Positions 50,401 to 63,256 of a stretch of 64,000 nt of DNA are shown piece by piece. This stretch comes from Allodiplogaster sudhausi (taxonomy: Eukaryota; Nematoda; Chromadorea; Rhabditida; Diplogasteridae). Position 1 is the stretch's first letter. Every line of letters begins with the position of its first letter. Location of the stretch: contig CALZFC010000021.1 of assembly GCA_945643635.1 (NCBI GenBank), positions 3,831,001 to 3,895,000 on the forward strand, read 5' to 3'. The notes under the pieces were generated by a model. It ran no database searches, was not told the DNA's origin, and saw nothing but the letters and a program-made list of their open reading frames with translations. The position numbers and the translations under genes were made by a program.

Positions 50401-53400
50401 CGAAGACGAAAAGAGAGCGCGCTATATTTCTGAGTATCAATGCTAGCGCACCAACCTAGATTTGGACGCATCATACCGGGCCAACATTTTGACAAAGACC
50501 AAGAAAATGGGGAATCCTGAAGAAAGGCTTGCAAAGTACACACAATCAAAAATGTTGTTAACCGGCACTTTCTGTTGAAAACTGATTACATAATTAGATT
50601 CAGAATCGTAAGGCGAATCTTTACATCATATGAACATGCGTGATAAGGTCTCATTTATCGATTTCCGTTATCATTGATACAATCTTTAATTTTATTATTT
50701 GGGGATGTGTGTAGAGACAAAATAATGGTACAGGAGAAATTTCGTTTAAAAATATTTGAAATGAACTTCTTATCAAATGATAAAAAGTTATCAATTTTTT
50801 AATAGTAGCTCCCGCTCTCTATAAGCAACCTTATGTACCATTTAAAATATTTTAGTTTTTCCTAGAACAATAGTTATGAACGAGGATGCATTTGGACGCG
50901 TCCTTGGTACCAAGATCCTGGGCGGGACTGTACATACATACATACATACATACATACATACATACATACATACATACTTACAGATATGTACATACATACA
51001 TATGTGTATTAAGTGCATACCTGCGAGTGAATAATCGCTGGCGGAGTTCCACCAGTTGGCGGATCGACGTAAGTCTTGATTGTACGGAATTCTTCCTGAA
51101 AATAACAATCATAAATGGGTATTATTACCTTCCATGCATATAGATCGAAGCACCCTGGAAAGTACGCTGTAAATGAAATTTTGGCATCCGTAATGAAAAG
51201 AAGAAGAGCGACAAGTGTGCGACCTGGTGAAATCTCTCTTCCAGATAACTCGGGCTGGTGACGCGCGAGCGGACGGCTGCGGAGGGTCGCGGCGGCGGTT
51301 CGATGTCGACTACCGTCGTCGTCAGCATCGTCCGCTCGTCCGGCGACACCGCCACGCGCTCCACTCGCCGCACACGCTCGTCCGGCGAAGGAATCATGCG
51401 CGTCGTTGACGCTTCGTTTGCGGTGCGTTGAGAGAAGCCTGCAAAAATTAATTAATTAATTAATTAAATATCAATTTCACGAGACGGGCATAGAAGTGTA
51501 AAAATAAACTAGTGTCAGTGACGAGAAAAATTGTCAGTGACGAGAAAAATTGTCAGTGACGAACCAGTGCCAGTGCGGCTCACAGGGACAGCCCTCTGCT
51601 CTGGCGGACTGGCTCGTCCGCCAAGGCGTGCGCCGCGGCGAGCCGTGCCGTAGTCGCGAGCCGCGGCAGCATCCTCGAAACGCCGCGTCAGCTCGTGCAC
51701 GGAGGGCGCGCGGCCACCCGCCACAGGACTGCTCGCCGCCATGTCGTCCGCGCTTCTCCTGCTAAAAATAATCTCCTTATCGTTATGATTTTCGGGCCAT
51801 TTTTGTTTTTCAATTTATATTTTACACAATACGCAGCTAATAATGAAGGAAACTCTATGCTTAGATTCTTATGATCTGGTAGAAATGTGAACTTTCACAA
51901 GGTTTGTATATGGGTGCGATTGTTTTCTACTTGGCCACACCACATTTGTGTCAACCTAGTAGAGACATCAATACTCCGTCATGGTTCGACAGAGAGTGAA
52001 AAGAGTGAAAGAGTGCTGCCAGAGCGGGCTTAGTAAAAATTAACGAGAACTTGAAAAAAAACGGCTGAGCATTCCAAATCGAGAGAATGTTTCCGTTCAC
52101 TTTTCTTGTCCCTCTACTGAGTTGAATTTGACGGCTGCTCAATTAGGGTTCCATTGAGAATAACGATGCGCCCACTCTTCCACTCGCTCACTCAGCACGA
52201 TTTCCATTCTTTTATACATATGATCGTTTCGCATACTTTGCTGCATAGGCATTTATTAAAAACAGTAACCGCATATAAACTGAGCGGCCACTCTAAAACA
52301 TCTAAATATAAGACGATGTAAAAAAAAATTGCTCATTTTTAGCCTGGCTGATATTTTGGGACCAGTATTAAAATATTCAACTATTTGGCAATCCCGACGA
52401 TATGAAAAGAATTGTCCATATGCAGCCGTCTATCGTCAGGAATGGCAAACTATTTTCTAAATACCGAGACAAAATTTTCGCATACAAGGAAAAATATCCA
52501 AAAAATTTTAATGTCATATTGATATATTCTCCATGATTGTGATCGTTTCTCCACCTTCTAAAGTAGCATGACCCAAATGCATACAAAAACTTCCATAGAT
52601 ATTGTTTTTCGCGAGTACAATGAAGATATTACAGTTAGAGTAAAAACGCTGAAACCTGGTAGAAAAGCTGCGATACTCCTCGGTCGTCGTCTCCGTGATC
52701 AGAGAGCCGAGCGAGCCAGAGTGGCGGTGGAACGGCGGCTGTGCTCCTGTGGCTCGCGCCTCCTGGCGTTGGTAGTGGCGAGGCAAGCCCTGAGAACCGA
52801 ATTATCCTACTTGTGATGAAAAGTTCATGTGATCATCAAGAGTACATGTACACATGCGATAATTTTCTTCGCAAATTATAGGAAAATAGCGCTGCGCTCT
52901 CACGAGAACGCGCTCAAATTTTGAAGAATTGAGAAAAGCGACCAATTTAGATGTAGACCATGACATATAAGAACGGTGCCAATACCGGTCTGAACGAGTC
53001 AGCACGAGGATGCTCAAAAAATGGACCAAAGTCGGCTGACTAATCTCCCAACCCCGACTGTGTGACTGAGAGAATCCTGATGAATGAATGAATGAATGAA
53101 TGAAAGAATGAATAAATGCATGACTCCTGTCGCATACATATGTTTGTATGTAGAAATTCAATACTCTAATCTATAGCATTCTGATCATGAAAGAGTTCTT
53201 ATGCAATTGGAAAGCACGATAGAGAAAGCCATGAATATGGCTTTATGAAGAGGCTATGGCTAATAAAGTTCACAACAATTTTTCATCTATCATTAAAGTA
53301 TAAATTGAGGAAGAAGATATACGAATGTAAAGTTAAAGTGCGAAACAAATGTGACGAACGCGGCCACCGACGGGCGAGTAGGGAGAATCGCTGAGATGGA

Positions 53401-56400
53401 TCGGCACGGTGAACACGCCCCCGCTCGTGCTGCGCGGCGTGTACAGTCCGATGCTGCTCTGCCGATGAGAACCCGCCTCTTCCTCGCGCAAAACGTGCAC
53501 TCAAACATCCAAGCAATTTGAACGTGCACGGAAAATACATTTTGATGTAAAATGACATTAGCCAAACTGTCGACTCATCTAATTATCTTTCAAAAGCAAT
53601 ATAGGACATTTTATATCCGGGGTATTTTATTTATTTTAAGTTTTTCAGTTGTAAAAATGAGATAATAAATGCAATGTTTTGCGTACTTCAAAAGTAATCC
53701 TGCAAATGTAATGCCGCTCCTAGTCGATTGTATTGTATTGATGTTTGGTGATATTTGGCTTTGATAATCCTAGAATGGAATGCTGTGTTGGCAAGCGAGC
53801 GCAGTCACTCAATATAGTTGAGGATTGAAAACAGAAAAAGCGAAATGTGAAATGTGACAGCTGTCGCAAGAGCAGGAACAGCGAGAGAGAGAGAGAGAGA
53901 GTGAGAGAGAGAGAACATGCTGTCAGACTTATTCGAGGCAATCTTCTCTAATATATGAAGGATGCCTTATGTATATTAACGAACATACATATATATATAT
54001 GTATGTACATAGCTAGAGCAAATGTAGTCTACATACATAGTGTGACCGGGTTCCTTGCACCAAAAGCGGGGGCGCGCTTGTCACTATCAAACTGTCGCGA
54101 CGATTCTGTGCCCTAAGAGGTAAACAGTGGGCGTGCGGCTTGATAAGGTCGACAGTCTTCTCGCAATCTAAGTGTCAGGAACAGGAGGCGACAACATGGC
54201 GCGGGTAATGATACAAGCCATCATTCATGCCACATACATATTTGCAGGGAGAACTTTTTATTTATATCTACATACAGAACGAAATGATGCATAAATGTTG
54301 TGATTCGGAAAATATAAGTATAAAAGAATGAGAAAAAAATTGCAGATTATTTGTTTGAACCTGGAAATTCGGTTTCGTGCCGACCTCCGGGAGTGACGCG
54401 CGCCGTCGACTCGAAGTGCCGCACGCGCGCGTCGTAATCCGAGATAAATTCGCGCAGACTGCCTGAATAGAAAAAAATATCTATACATATAAACTCAATC
54501 TGCTTCGCATATCGTTAATTAATATTTGGCCCTTGAAGAAGAGGAATGTGCATATGCCAAAATGAAGATGAGGAATGTGCATATGCCAAAATGAATCATT
54601 AGCCGCAGCCAGAAAAGTTAAGATAATGTAGTTTCTTGAATTTGTGCATCTGCATACATAAGTATTTAGTTATGAATCGCAGTCCTGGGTGATAGGTGAT
54701 ATGCACAAAGGGTTCCAGTAGGAATTTGACGGACTGCCATGAACGGCTCACAATGATGGGATATAAACAAATAAATGGGCCTTCCCCTTAGAGAGGACGC
54801 AAGCAATAATCCGCACTTAAAAGAGCGAGAGAGTGATCGAAAGGAGAGACTCAAGAAAGAGAGAACGCATGAGAGAGAATTCACCAAAAGAAGCGCGTGC
54901 TAGAGGCAGGCAGGAAAGAAGAAATTCAGAAAGAGACTGCTATTAGGAAAGAGTGATCCGAACAATAGGATATGGAATAAGTGATTGCAGAAAGAATAAA
55001 GTGCAAGCTTGTTGAACTACCACTTGCTCTCGCTATAATAGCATATATGCAATATACCTATGTGGTATGACTATGAATGCAAAACTGGAACTATCCGGGA
55101 AATCGAAAAGTATGCTGCAAACAGAAAGTTTTCTAGCGGGCCAGACAGAGACTGGATGAGCAGAAACGAGCAAATTGGCCGTTTCGCACGGACGCCTTCG
55201 CATTCGACAGAACTGCGCCGTTTATGCAAGAGTGATGGTGTGAGTGCAGTCAAATTCGCGTGATTCCCTCGAACGCCCCCTAGACCCTATATCCTTTCGT
55301 CCTTCTTCCCTGAGTACATTCGAGAGTTGCTCAATCGCTAGCTGTCTTCATTTAGTGGAGACTCTCTAGAGAGAGCCTCCTTTCCAAGATGCCTTTTTTG
55401 TGCCAATCTCGACGCGTGCTCATGCACAAATGTTTGCGTCCTTGGTTTGCGTAGCAGCCGAGCCCGGCCGCCTTTTACGTGCGATTCTTTCAGTCGGCTA
55501 CGTCTAGCGGCACTCCAGAGGCCGCTCAAGTGGCCCGACTGAAGGGAGCGGGGACGCGGCATATAATTCCCCCATGCCGGTTTTCGTTTCTCTTCTTTTG
55601 AAATGCGGAAAAGGCCGGTCTCGCGGGTCAAGGAGCTTAAAGAGGCCTTTTTTTCGATAATAGTTTTCCGTCGTTTTTTGAGAAAAAAAAATTACTTTGT
55701 ACGCGCGCAATTCCTGATGCTGATGCACGCAAGTTGCTGAGGAAACTTTAAGAAAATATACGTATGTATATAATTCCACATCCAGCACATTATAATTGAG
55801 AGTAGCCTTGTTTTGAGGGTCTAAAAAGGCTCAAAGATTAACAACAATCGACAATCATTCTACGAGTTACATACATATATTTATACGTGGAATTTCATCA
55901 ACTTTTCAATAAAAAGAATCAATATTGTTCAAAATGTCCACATTGAGATATTTAAGGCGCAGAACATATCGGTTTTGGCACACGTGATGGTTCATATAAG
56001 ACAATGTCAACTAAAGATATTGAGCTTTTCATACTAAGGCAGCAGAGGTTTAAATAGTGGAAAATAAAATTTTTCGCCTATACTGAAAAAAACATATTTT
56101 GTTTTTAGTTAACACCATCTTATGCGCTTGAACGGGCAGCCCTTCTGACCTGAGCTGTGGCGTCTGCGATATCTGGCTGGCTCGTGCCCAATGTGCACGG
56201 CGAGCGGTTGTGTCAGCGGAATGTCCTGCTGACCGATGCGTGTCTAAAATGGAAATTGAGATAATTCATACCGTCATCTGCATGACAATATCGTTCAAGG
56301 AAATATTGAGCCTCTGCAATATCCACATAAAACCTTAATTGTTGGATGTTGCTAGTGGTATATGTACATACATATATGCATTATACACATGTCAAAGATT

Positions 56401-56547
56401 ATTGGTGCAAAGCTATTAATATTCATTTTAAAATTAAACGAGGACTTGTCGCGACCTGCTGAGTGGCCCAGTCAGGCGACTGAGGCGGCGAGCGAGGCGA
56501 GAAGCCGCCGCCCGAGCCCCGGCCGGATGAGTAGGCCATGCAAACCT

Positions 56548-56590
<43 letters not shown>

Positions 56591-57857
56591 GAGAGAGGGA
56601 GGGATGGAGAGAGACAGACATGGCGAGAGATAGAGAGACAGTAGAAAGGGAAATAGTAGAATACAAGAGAAAGTGGAAAAAAGAAGAGTAGACAGGAGTA
56701 ATGGATCTGGAGTGGGGAATGTTTGGCAATCAGTGAGAGATAAGGTAAACTGATAGCCTATTTGACAAAGAAAATAGAGTCGAGAAGAGACGAAATGCTG
56801 ATTCGTGTGAATAGAGCACAAAAAAGTTGCAAATCATACACGCCTCGCGAAGGCCCGAGTAAGATTCAACGAAGCGGTGAGAAAAATATGGTGAAAACAG
56901 AACATGAATGGGAGAGAGAGCGAGGAGCACATGTGACACAAAGGAATAGAAGGAGAGAGTAGAAAGAGAGAATGAGAGAAGGAGGAAAGGGAGAATATGG
57001 AGTAAGCCGGACTGAGTAGAGTACTTCGGAGAACTTCGATCCAATGGATCATTTGCAGTCGAAGTGTTTTATGATATACAACACGGCAGCTATTTCACTG
57101 AAGGTAGACGTTCGCGAACTTAAGAGATGTGTTCTGTTAACATTTCCATTGCCATCAGTGCAAATCTCTTGCCTCCTCCTTGGGAAAAGTAATCTCCAAG
57201 AGTTTTCAACGGAGACGTGTGCATGAAAATAGAATAACTCATTCCACATCCTGGTTTGAACGGACCGTGATCGCTAAGCCAAAGTCACGCAGGAGTAATG
57301 CTATGTTACGGAATAGAATGTTGCATAGAGAATGGCTTGGGAGATGAAGAGCGAGTGAAAGAGAAACAGAAACAGAGATATTATGCAGGATGCTTAGCTT
57401 CGTCGCAGAAAGATGGCAGAAAGCAACAATCTCTTGCACACTTTGTTGGTTGTGACGAAGAAAAAGAGAGAGAAAGAGAGAGAGAGAGAGAGCGAGAGAA
57501 AGTGAGAGAGGAGACAGAAAACGGTAAGCAACATTACATGAGGTTGCTGAGGAGCAAGGGTGAAGCTTGCTAGCTAATGAATATAGTAAAGTTGCGACAG
57601 TCATGTCATAAAATCACGGTAGGAAAATGAAACTGAAGAAATTGATTGTCTACTTAGAAAATGACAAAAAAAACATTAACCTCGTGCCTTTCGAATAATT
57701 CGTGAAAACATTTCCTTGCGTATCTCAAGCTTAAAAAAGAGTGAAAACCGTCGCATGAGTCAACGACAAAGATAACCAGCAAGCCAAGGATCTTGCTCGG
57801 ATTCTACCTCATCTCATTGGTGTTCCGACAGCTGCCGACAGACGGATACAAGAGAAA

Positions 57858-57888
<31 letters not shown>

Positions 57889-58150
57889 TAAAGAGAGGGA
57901 GAGAGAACGAGAGAGAGAGAGGGAGCGCAATAGGGAGCAGAGAGACTGAATGCTTTGTGAAATTGTGATGAATGCATGCTAAATACTGTTTGTATTTGAG
58001 AGAGCACGAAGGAAAAGTTGCAGACAGTCAATGAAGAGGAACTCTCAACATCCAGCGAGATAAACTGTGTGAATACCGGAATGTGCTCGAGAAGGCGAGC
58101 AGAGTCTGACGTGAAGACCGCGACATTCCGGGCAAAGGAGAGAGAGAGAC

Positions 58151-58198
<48 letters not shown>

Positions 58199-58388
58199 TT
58201 AGAGAGAGAGAGGATGAGAGGAAGAGAGAGAGAGAAGGAAGGAGAGAAAATGTGAGAGAAAGAGAAAGAAAGGATGAAAGAAAGAGGGAAAAGTAAGTGA
58301 TTGCAAAGTGAAAAACAAAGAGAGGACAAACATATTCACAGATTCATCAAAGAGGAAGAGATAGATAGACTAAGCGAAATGGGGAGGT

Positions 58389-58419
<31 letters not shown>

Positions 58420-58497
58420 AATTGACAGCGTTTGGGGATAACTGTCACATCAGAATCCTCCTTTATTTAGTAGATAGACTAAGCGAAATGGGGAGGT

Positions 58498-58528
<31 letters not shown>

Positions 58529-61500
58529 TTGACAGCGTTTGGGGATAACTGTCACATCAGAATCCTCCTTTATTTAGTATTCACAAGACTTACAATTCCA
58601 TGTATCGCTTTGTCCAAGAGCCATTGTATGCAAACATAAGCCTTAATCCTGTGATCAGAATCAAGACGTCTATTCTGTGGAAGCGAGTTTCTTTTCTTTC
58701 CAAACGTGATATCACCAGCTCTGGGATAAGTCACATCGCGCGTTTGCGTTCAGCTGTTGGCAGAGTGCGCTCATCTCAAATCCTGGCAACTTCCATTGAC
58801 CTACCCTTCTCTTTCTCTCTATTGTTCCCTCGCTCTCTCTCTCTCTCTCTCGGTCTCCACTCTTCAATAGACTCTCTTTCTATCGCGCACTCCATTCATT
58901 CTTTCTCCTTACACATCTTCACCAGCACAACTTACTCTGTTTCTTCGATTTCTTCCCAACTCCACTCAGTCCACACGCCAGGTAGCTTCGTGAAGAAAAG
59001 CAACAAAAAAAAAATCACTGCATTCAAAAGCGTGCCATTGCTGAAATCCCTACCTTTTTCCACTTGATTTGCTGCGAAAGCAAAAGACAAAGAGAGAGAA
59101 AGAAAGAGAGTGAGAAAGAGAGGTAATATGAGCGAGAGAAAGAGGGAGACAGTGACAAGATTCAGCAACAGTGCTGCAGATTTAAAGCGAAGGAACAAAT
59201 AACGCAAGAGACATGAAAAGAAATCATACGGGAGACAATGGGATAGGAAAGAAACGGCCAGATTGATTAGAATAATAGGGATCATAACATGAACATAAGT
59301 ATGTATTATCATGTGATGCGTCCTCAAAGTCAAAGACTGTCAGAGGTAATAAACACTCTCATGGGGAAGAATTCCTTCCTTTCACAACTCTCCCCAAGTC
59401 TGTGCTGTTTTTTCTCCTTCTGCTTTGTGGCACCTCTCGCTCTCACTTGGCGCAGTTCTTCCGGCGGGTACTTAGCTAAATCTGCCCACTCCCCTCCCCC
59501 ACTCCCCCCCCCTCATTGCCCAAAAAATGCCGCTGTTGCACAATATACATACCTCTCCAGAGTTGTTTTAGTTGCGTGATAGTTTTTTCCAAGTAGAGAA
59601 AAAGCTGCGTGCAGTGTATCTATGTAATAAGAAATGGTAAGTTCTTGGTAAAATAGCCTTATTCCATTTATTGCCAACCAATTCGCGACGGTAATTATAG
59701 TGGATTTGCTAAGAGCTCGCGGAGATAATACAGTCATGAGTCGGACACGTAAAAGTCTAAGCTAGCGATCGGGTGGAAAATAAAGAGGGGGGGGGCAGTG
59801 AAGAAGAGCAAGGGGAGATCGTTCGATATAACAACAACAAGAAGAGTCGTGACCTCGAAGACGAGAGAATCTCTTTTGACGACACGAAAGATATCGCTTT
59901 TACATGCAAAACGGTTTAATTGCCAGTCGTAGTAATCCGGGGCGGCATCTCATAAATACCACGGCAGTTTCCAAGACGGAGAGGAATGCGGAATGGGTGT
60001 GTTTGTTGACCGAAGCGCTCGCGCTAGCACAGAAGAAGTGTTCTTCGAAGGGGACGAGAGATGTAGAGACAGAGAGAGAGGGAGAGGGAGAGAGAGAGAG
60101 AGAGAAGATGCAAGGCACAGAACCAATGGAAGATGCTTACCTCCTGCACCAGGTACTTTTGGTAGTGCTCGGAGCGGCCTGTCGGAGGACCAGTTGAGGA
60201 GACCTGCAAGTAGTAGCATATACCAACCACTCTTCTACACTTACTCACTGTTTACGCGCTTCTTATTCCTGCTTTCTTGAGAAAGGTAGCCTTTCCACAT
60301 GTCTCAATGAGTAAGTGAAATAAGTGCAGCCATTGAATTCAGATGGCTAAAACAGAATTTTGAACTAGTGCGGACTGATGATTAGCCAGCAGTGTGCCCC
60401 TGATACTTTAGAACGACTGCCGATCAGGCTCAGTGTCACTGCCACTGCGGACGTCTCTTTCTAGCTACACCTCCACTTGGACAAGTTAAAGGAGGTCTCC
60501 GGCGAATAATTAACATATCGTTTTTTCAGCATATATCAGTTCGTCTCATCGTAAAACATAGATAGGGAAAGTTTGAATGAATTTCATCTCATCATTCCAG
60601 AATTATAGTTATTTTAAATATCACGGGTAGAGAATTGGCTACTGTAGTTCTTAGCACCCTCCTATTTTGCACCGCTCGATCGCATCGAAAACACCAGCTC
60701 CACGCATCTTGAAAAAAAGATCTGTGTATAGCAAAACCGGGCAAACCCGATGACTATTCTTTAAACCGTGCATATCAAAGTACGCAACCGACATTGGCCG
60801 GAATTTTCTCAACAGGTCAGCTCCCTATGCAATTTTTTCACCACAAATTTCTGTGGAGAGAGTGGAAGGGCAGCAGCACTGAAATTAAAGGATCACAGCC
60901 TTCCGAAAACGTGAAGGGTAGAGAACTAGGCATATTTTAGCCAGTGGTAGGTTGAGGTATTTCCGTGCGGGACACTTCATGGGTAAAACGCCTATTTTGA
61001 ATTGCTTTCCCCAACATTCGCCGGAGACTTCCTTTAAGTGACTCTCTCACTTTTATCCTGCACCTCCTGTCTCTCTCTCTTTCTCTCTCTCACAATCTCT
61101 TCCTTTCTCCGTCTCTCTGTCAGACCCGACTGGATGCGTTCTGCTCCCTGCTGGTCCGTGCACACACGCAACAACAATCAAACGGCGGGAGTGCTTAAAA
61201 TTTCCTCTATTTTTATGCACTCATGCCACCAGTTCTGCAACTCTCTTTCCCATCCACTCTCTGCTTCTCTCTATCTCTCTCTCTTTCTATCTCTCTCTTT
61301 TTGTCTCACGTCCTCTCTTTCCCTCTGAATCTACCTACATAGTTGGTCTACCTTGCTGCTCTAGTAGTTCAACAAAATAACTGAACACTAACGCAAATAT
61401 CTGATTCACACGACTGACGAATATTGTAGAGGTTAAAAAAATGTTTCTAAAAATTATTTTCCTAGAAAAACGCGTGTTTAAAAAAAAATCTTTCAGCAAA

Positions 61501-62847
61501 TACTGTTTGTTTTACACAAAATATTGTAAAAGTTGTTCTTACTTGTTAAAATGAGAAGTTTGAGTAACGATTTCAGGCTGCCCACCTTATCGCGGCGTCC
61601 GTTGGCGCGAAGCGTTGTGCGTCCTCGTTGCGGCTGCAAATAACGCTCCTCTTCCGCGGCGCGTGCTGAAAATATGAGAAAATAATATTGGACTTCGACG
61701 GTGACGCAACATTTCATTACCTTTTAATACCTGTACTACTCATTGTAAGTGCAATTTTCTCTATCATATACATATTTAAGTTGATGTCAACTAAAAAGCT
61801 AGGTTTTCCATATCCGAATTTGCCCCAACATTAGAATATTCCATGGTTTGCCATTCTTGATGATATAAAAATAATCTTCTTACAATTAGGTTGGAAATCG
61901 CAAAAAATTTACTATTCTAAATTCTTGGACAATTTGGGCCTATGCAGGTCAAAAGCTATCTTATTTTACTTCGTCATTCATTTATAAATATGTTTGCCTG
62001 CTCAAATTCATCGTTTGCTCCTGACGTTGAACAGCGTCAACACGACTTCGTCCATTCTTTGCAACGCATGCACAAAACATCTTCTTCTATGGTGTCGTTT
62101 CATAAACACATGTATGCCACTCCCTTTTAGTCAGGCCCCTCAACCCACATGCTCGATACGACTCGCTGATGTTCATGACTCAGGCAATCAGATGCTACAA
62201 ATTCTCTCTCAGCATGCGTTGCCACAACAATACTGTAGCAATTGTTACAACAGACTATCTACAACTTTTCACTACTTCTTTCGCGTTCTTTCACTCTCTC
62301 ACTTTCTCGTCCGCCATCTTCATTCGCAATGTTAGATGTTTCTGGAGACAATCATCTCTCAAACCGTGGATTTTTTCGAGAGATGACAGCATAAGTGTAT
62401 ATATATATATACAAAGCACCTTCTCTTCATCAGCTCATGCAAAGATGGAAAGCATGATCTGTAGCATCGGAAATGGAAGAGAGTTGCTTGTTTTTTAACA
62501 GGGAGATGCGATTTAATATACGATATTAAAATTGGTAGAGAGAGGAAACGGAAAAAAAATGAACGAAATGAAATAAAAATTAAAGACGACTGAGCTAAGA
62601 AAGTAAACAATCTAATTTTCAAAATTAGTAACATTCTGAAGTATGCTAATCCACCTTCACAGAAGCATCCTGCCGGGATGTGGAAGGTGGAGAGGAGAGT
62701 CATCATCTCTGTTCGTCGATACATCTCAGTATTCGTGCGGCGCCATTCTGGTGGCATAATCGGCGGGCGCCCGCACGCTCTCCACTCAGCCCTTCCGGAC
62801 AGTGTTCGCTTCAAACCGCCCAGAACAGATTGTGAGCAATATGGCAT
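44414..62847 (-). CDS. Large Ser/Pro-rich protein with a long Glu/Arg helix, family unknown
   Basis: Twenty exons, about 1,210 residues: 62847-62655, 61665-61586, 60203-60141, 56545-56456, 56243-56150, 54462-54361, 53458-53360, 52789-52656, 51758-51565, 51438-51224, 51095-51021, 49719-49505, 49377-49134, 48749-47949, 47794-47570, 47419-47282, 47140-47060, 46952-46812, 46519-46391, 44743-44414. Intron phases agree at every joint except 54361/53458, where an exon may be missing. The first half is low-complexity (Ser, Pro, Arg, Thr) with short ordered-looking pieces (LREFISDYDARVRHFE; VHELTRRFEDAAAARDYG). Then come about 440 residues of charged helix, and last a Ser-rich tail ending SDDYAASDVSDWEK. 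The ATG at 62847 is the earliest in-frame start I can see. No enzyme motif, signal peptide or membrane segment is visible. A cytoskeletal scaffold is plausible, but this is inference. Confidence 0.85.
46391..48500 (-). other. Single-alpha-helix-like domain of the large protein
   Basis: Seven consecutive exons (the 3' part of 48749-47949 through 46519-46391) encode almost unbroken helix-forming sequence such as EERERREREEEERARAGREQ and LAEEREEREREERERLTEKQ. Glu and Arg alternate so that opposite charges fall 3-4 residues apart, with few hydrophobic heptad positions. This pattern is known from stable single alpha-helices in caldesmon and some myosins. A coiled coil is the alternative; the Leu-poor register argues against it. 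The introns inside this stretch are all phase 0. Confidence 0.75.
49841..50930. mobile_element. Tc1/mariner-like MITE with long inverted arms
   Basis: The element starts CAGTCCCGCCCAGGATC and ends with the inverse, GATCCTGGGCGGGACTG, flanked by TA on both sides (49839-49840, 50931-50932). The arms pair for about 440 bp each, around a loop of about 230 bp (50300-50520). The left arm is 45 bp longer, owing to an 18-bp duplication of the TCGGACG/GGACGCG region and a 27-bp segment. No transposase frame is present. TA targets and CAGT ends fit the Tc1/mariner superfamily. It fills most of the intron between the exons at 51021 and 49719. Confidence 0.88.
50931..50978. repeat. (TACA)n microsatellite
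   Basis: About twelve copies of a TACA/CATA tetranucleotide abut the right end of the Tc1-like element. Shorter copies flank its left end, so the element probably inserted into a TACATA repeat. Confidence 0.95.
54536..54596. repeat. Short tandem repeat, two copies
   Basis: The segment GAGGAATGTGCATATGCC followed by AAAATGAA occurs twice in tandem, about 28 bp apart, in an intron of the large minus-strand gene. Confidence 0.8.
55487..55545. other. GC-rich nested hairpin
   Basis: CTTTCAGTCGG (55487-55497) pairs with CCGACTGAAGG (55535-55545). Inside it AGCGGC (55506-55511) pairs with GCCGCT (55521-55526) around a 9-base loop. The surrounding 55340-55660 is distinctly GC-richer than the rest of the intron. 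It could be a structured RNA or part of an old repeat. I could not match it to a known RNA class. Confidence 0.45.
56549..56586. repeat. (GA)n microsatellite
   Basis: A pure GA tract next to the acceptor of the exon at 56545. Similar plus-strand GA tracts lie near 57465-57505, 57855-57925, 58135-58260, 60070-60105 and 63215-63255. Many introns of the large gene carry one. Confidence 0.95.
58362..58577. repeat. Tandem duplication of about 108 bp
   Basis: The segment beginning TAGATAGACTAAGCGAAATG and ending CCTCCTTTATTTAG occurs twice in a row (58362-58470 and 58471-58577). The copies differ in the length of an internal GA run. It lies in an intron. Confidence 0.9.
60486..61037. mobile_element. 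piggyBac-like MITE (TTAA target)
   Basis: TTAA at 60486-60489 and at 61034-61037 flank a 544-bp segment. Its ends, AGGAGGTCTCCGGCGAAT and the inverse of AGGAAGTCTCCGGCGAAT, match at 17 of 18 bases. A TTAA target duplication is the signature of piggyBac-superfamily elements, although the terminal bases are not the usual CCC. There is no transposase frame. It lies in the intron between the exons at 61586 and 60203 of the large gene. Confidence 0.8.
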
Positions 62848-63218
62848 GAATTCGCGCGAAGTTCATTAAGTAGAAAGTTGCAAGAAGGAGTTCGAGTTAA
62901 CCATAAGGGAATACGCGTATCCTGCTTTAAGGGTCTCCTCTTCCTTCAATTTCCTATCAATTTCTTTTTTCTCTGTTTCATGTTCTCTCTTCTTCTCTGT
63001 CTCTCTTCATCTTTTCTCTTCCTTGACCAGCTCCGTCAGGACACCACAAAATGCAGCGCAACGATACCCCAATCGAGTGTCTCATTCCTTCTTTTTTATG
63101 GAGGCAAATGGAGCGCTAGGAGATTAGCGCATCCTTGTGGGAAGGAACGAATAATGGAGCGAGCGAGAGAGAGACAGAGAGATACAGAAAAAGAGACATA
63201 GAGACAAAGAGAAAGAGA

Positions 63219-63256
<38 letters not shown>

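Noticed and set aside
50931..50978. Regular short repeats as a CRISPR array
   Set aside because: It is a plain tetranucleotide microsatellite without spacers, in a eukaryotic intron.
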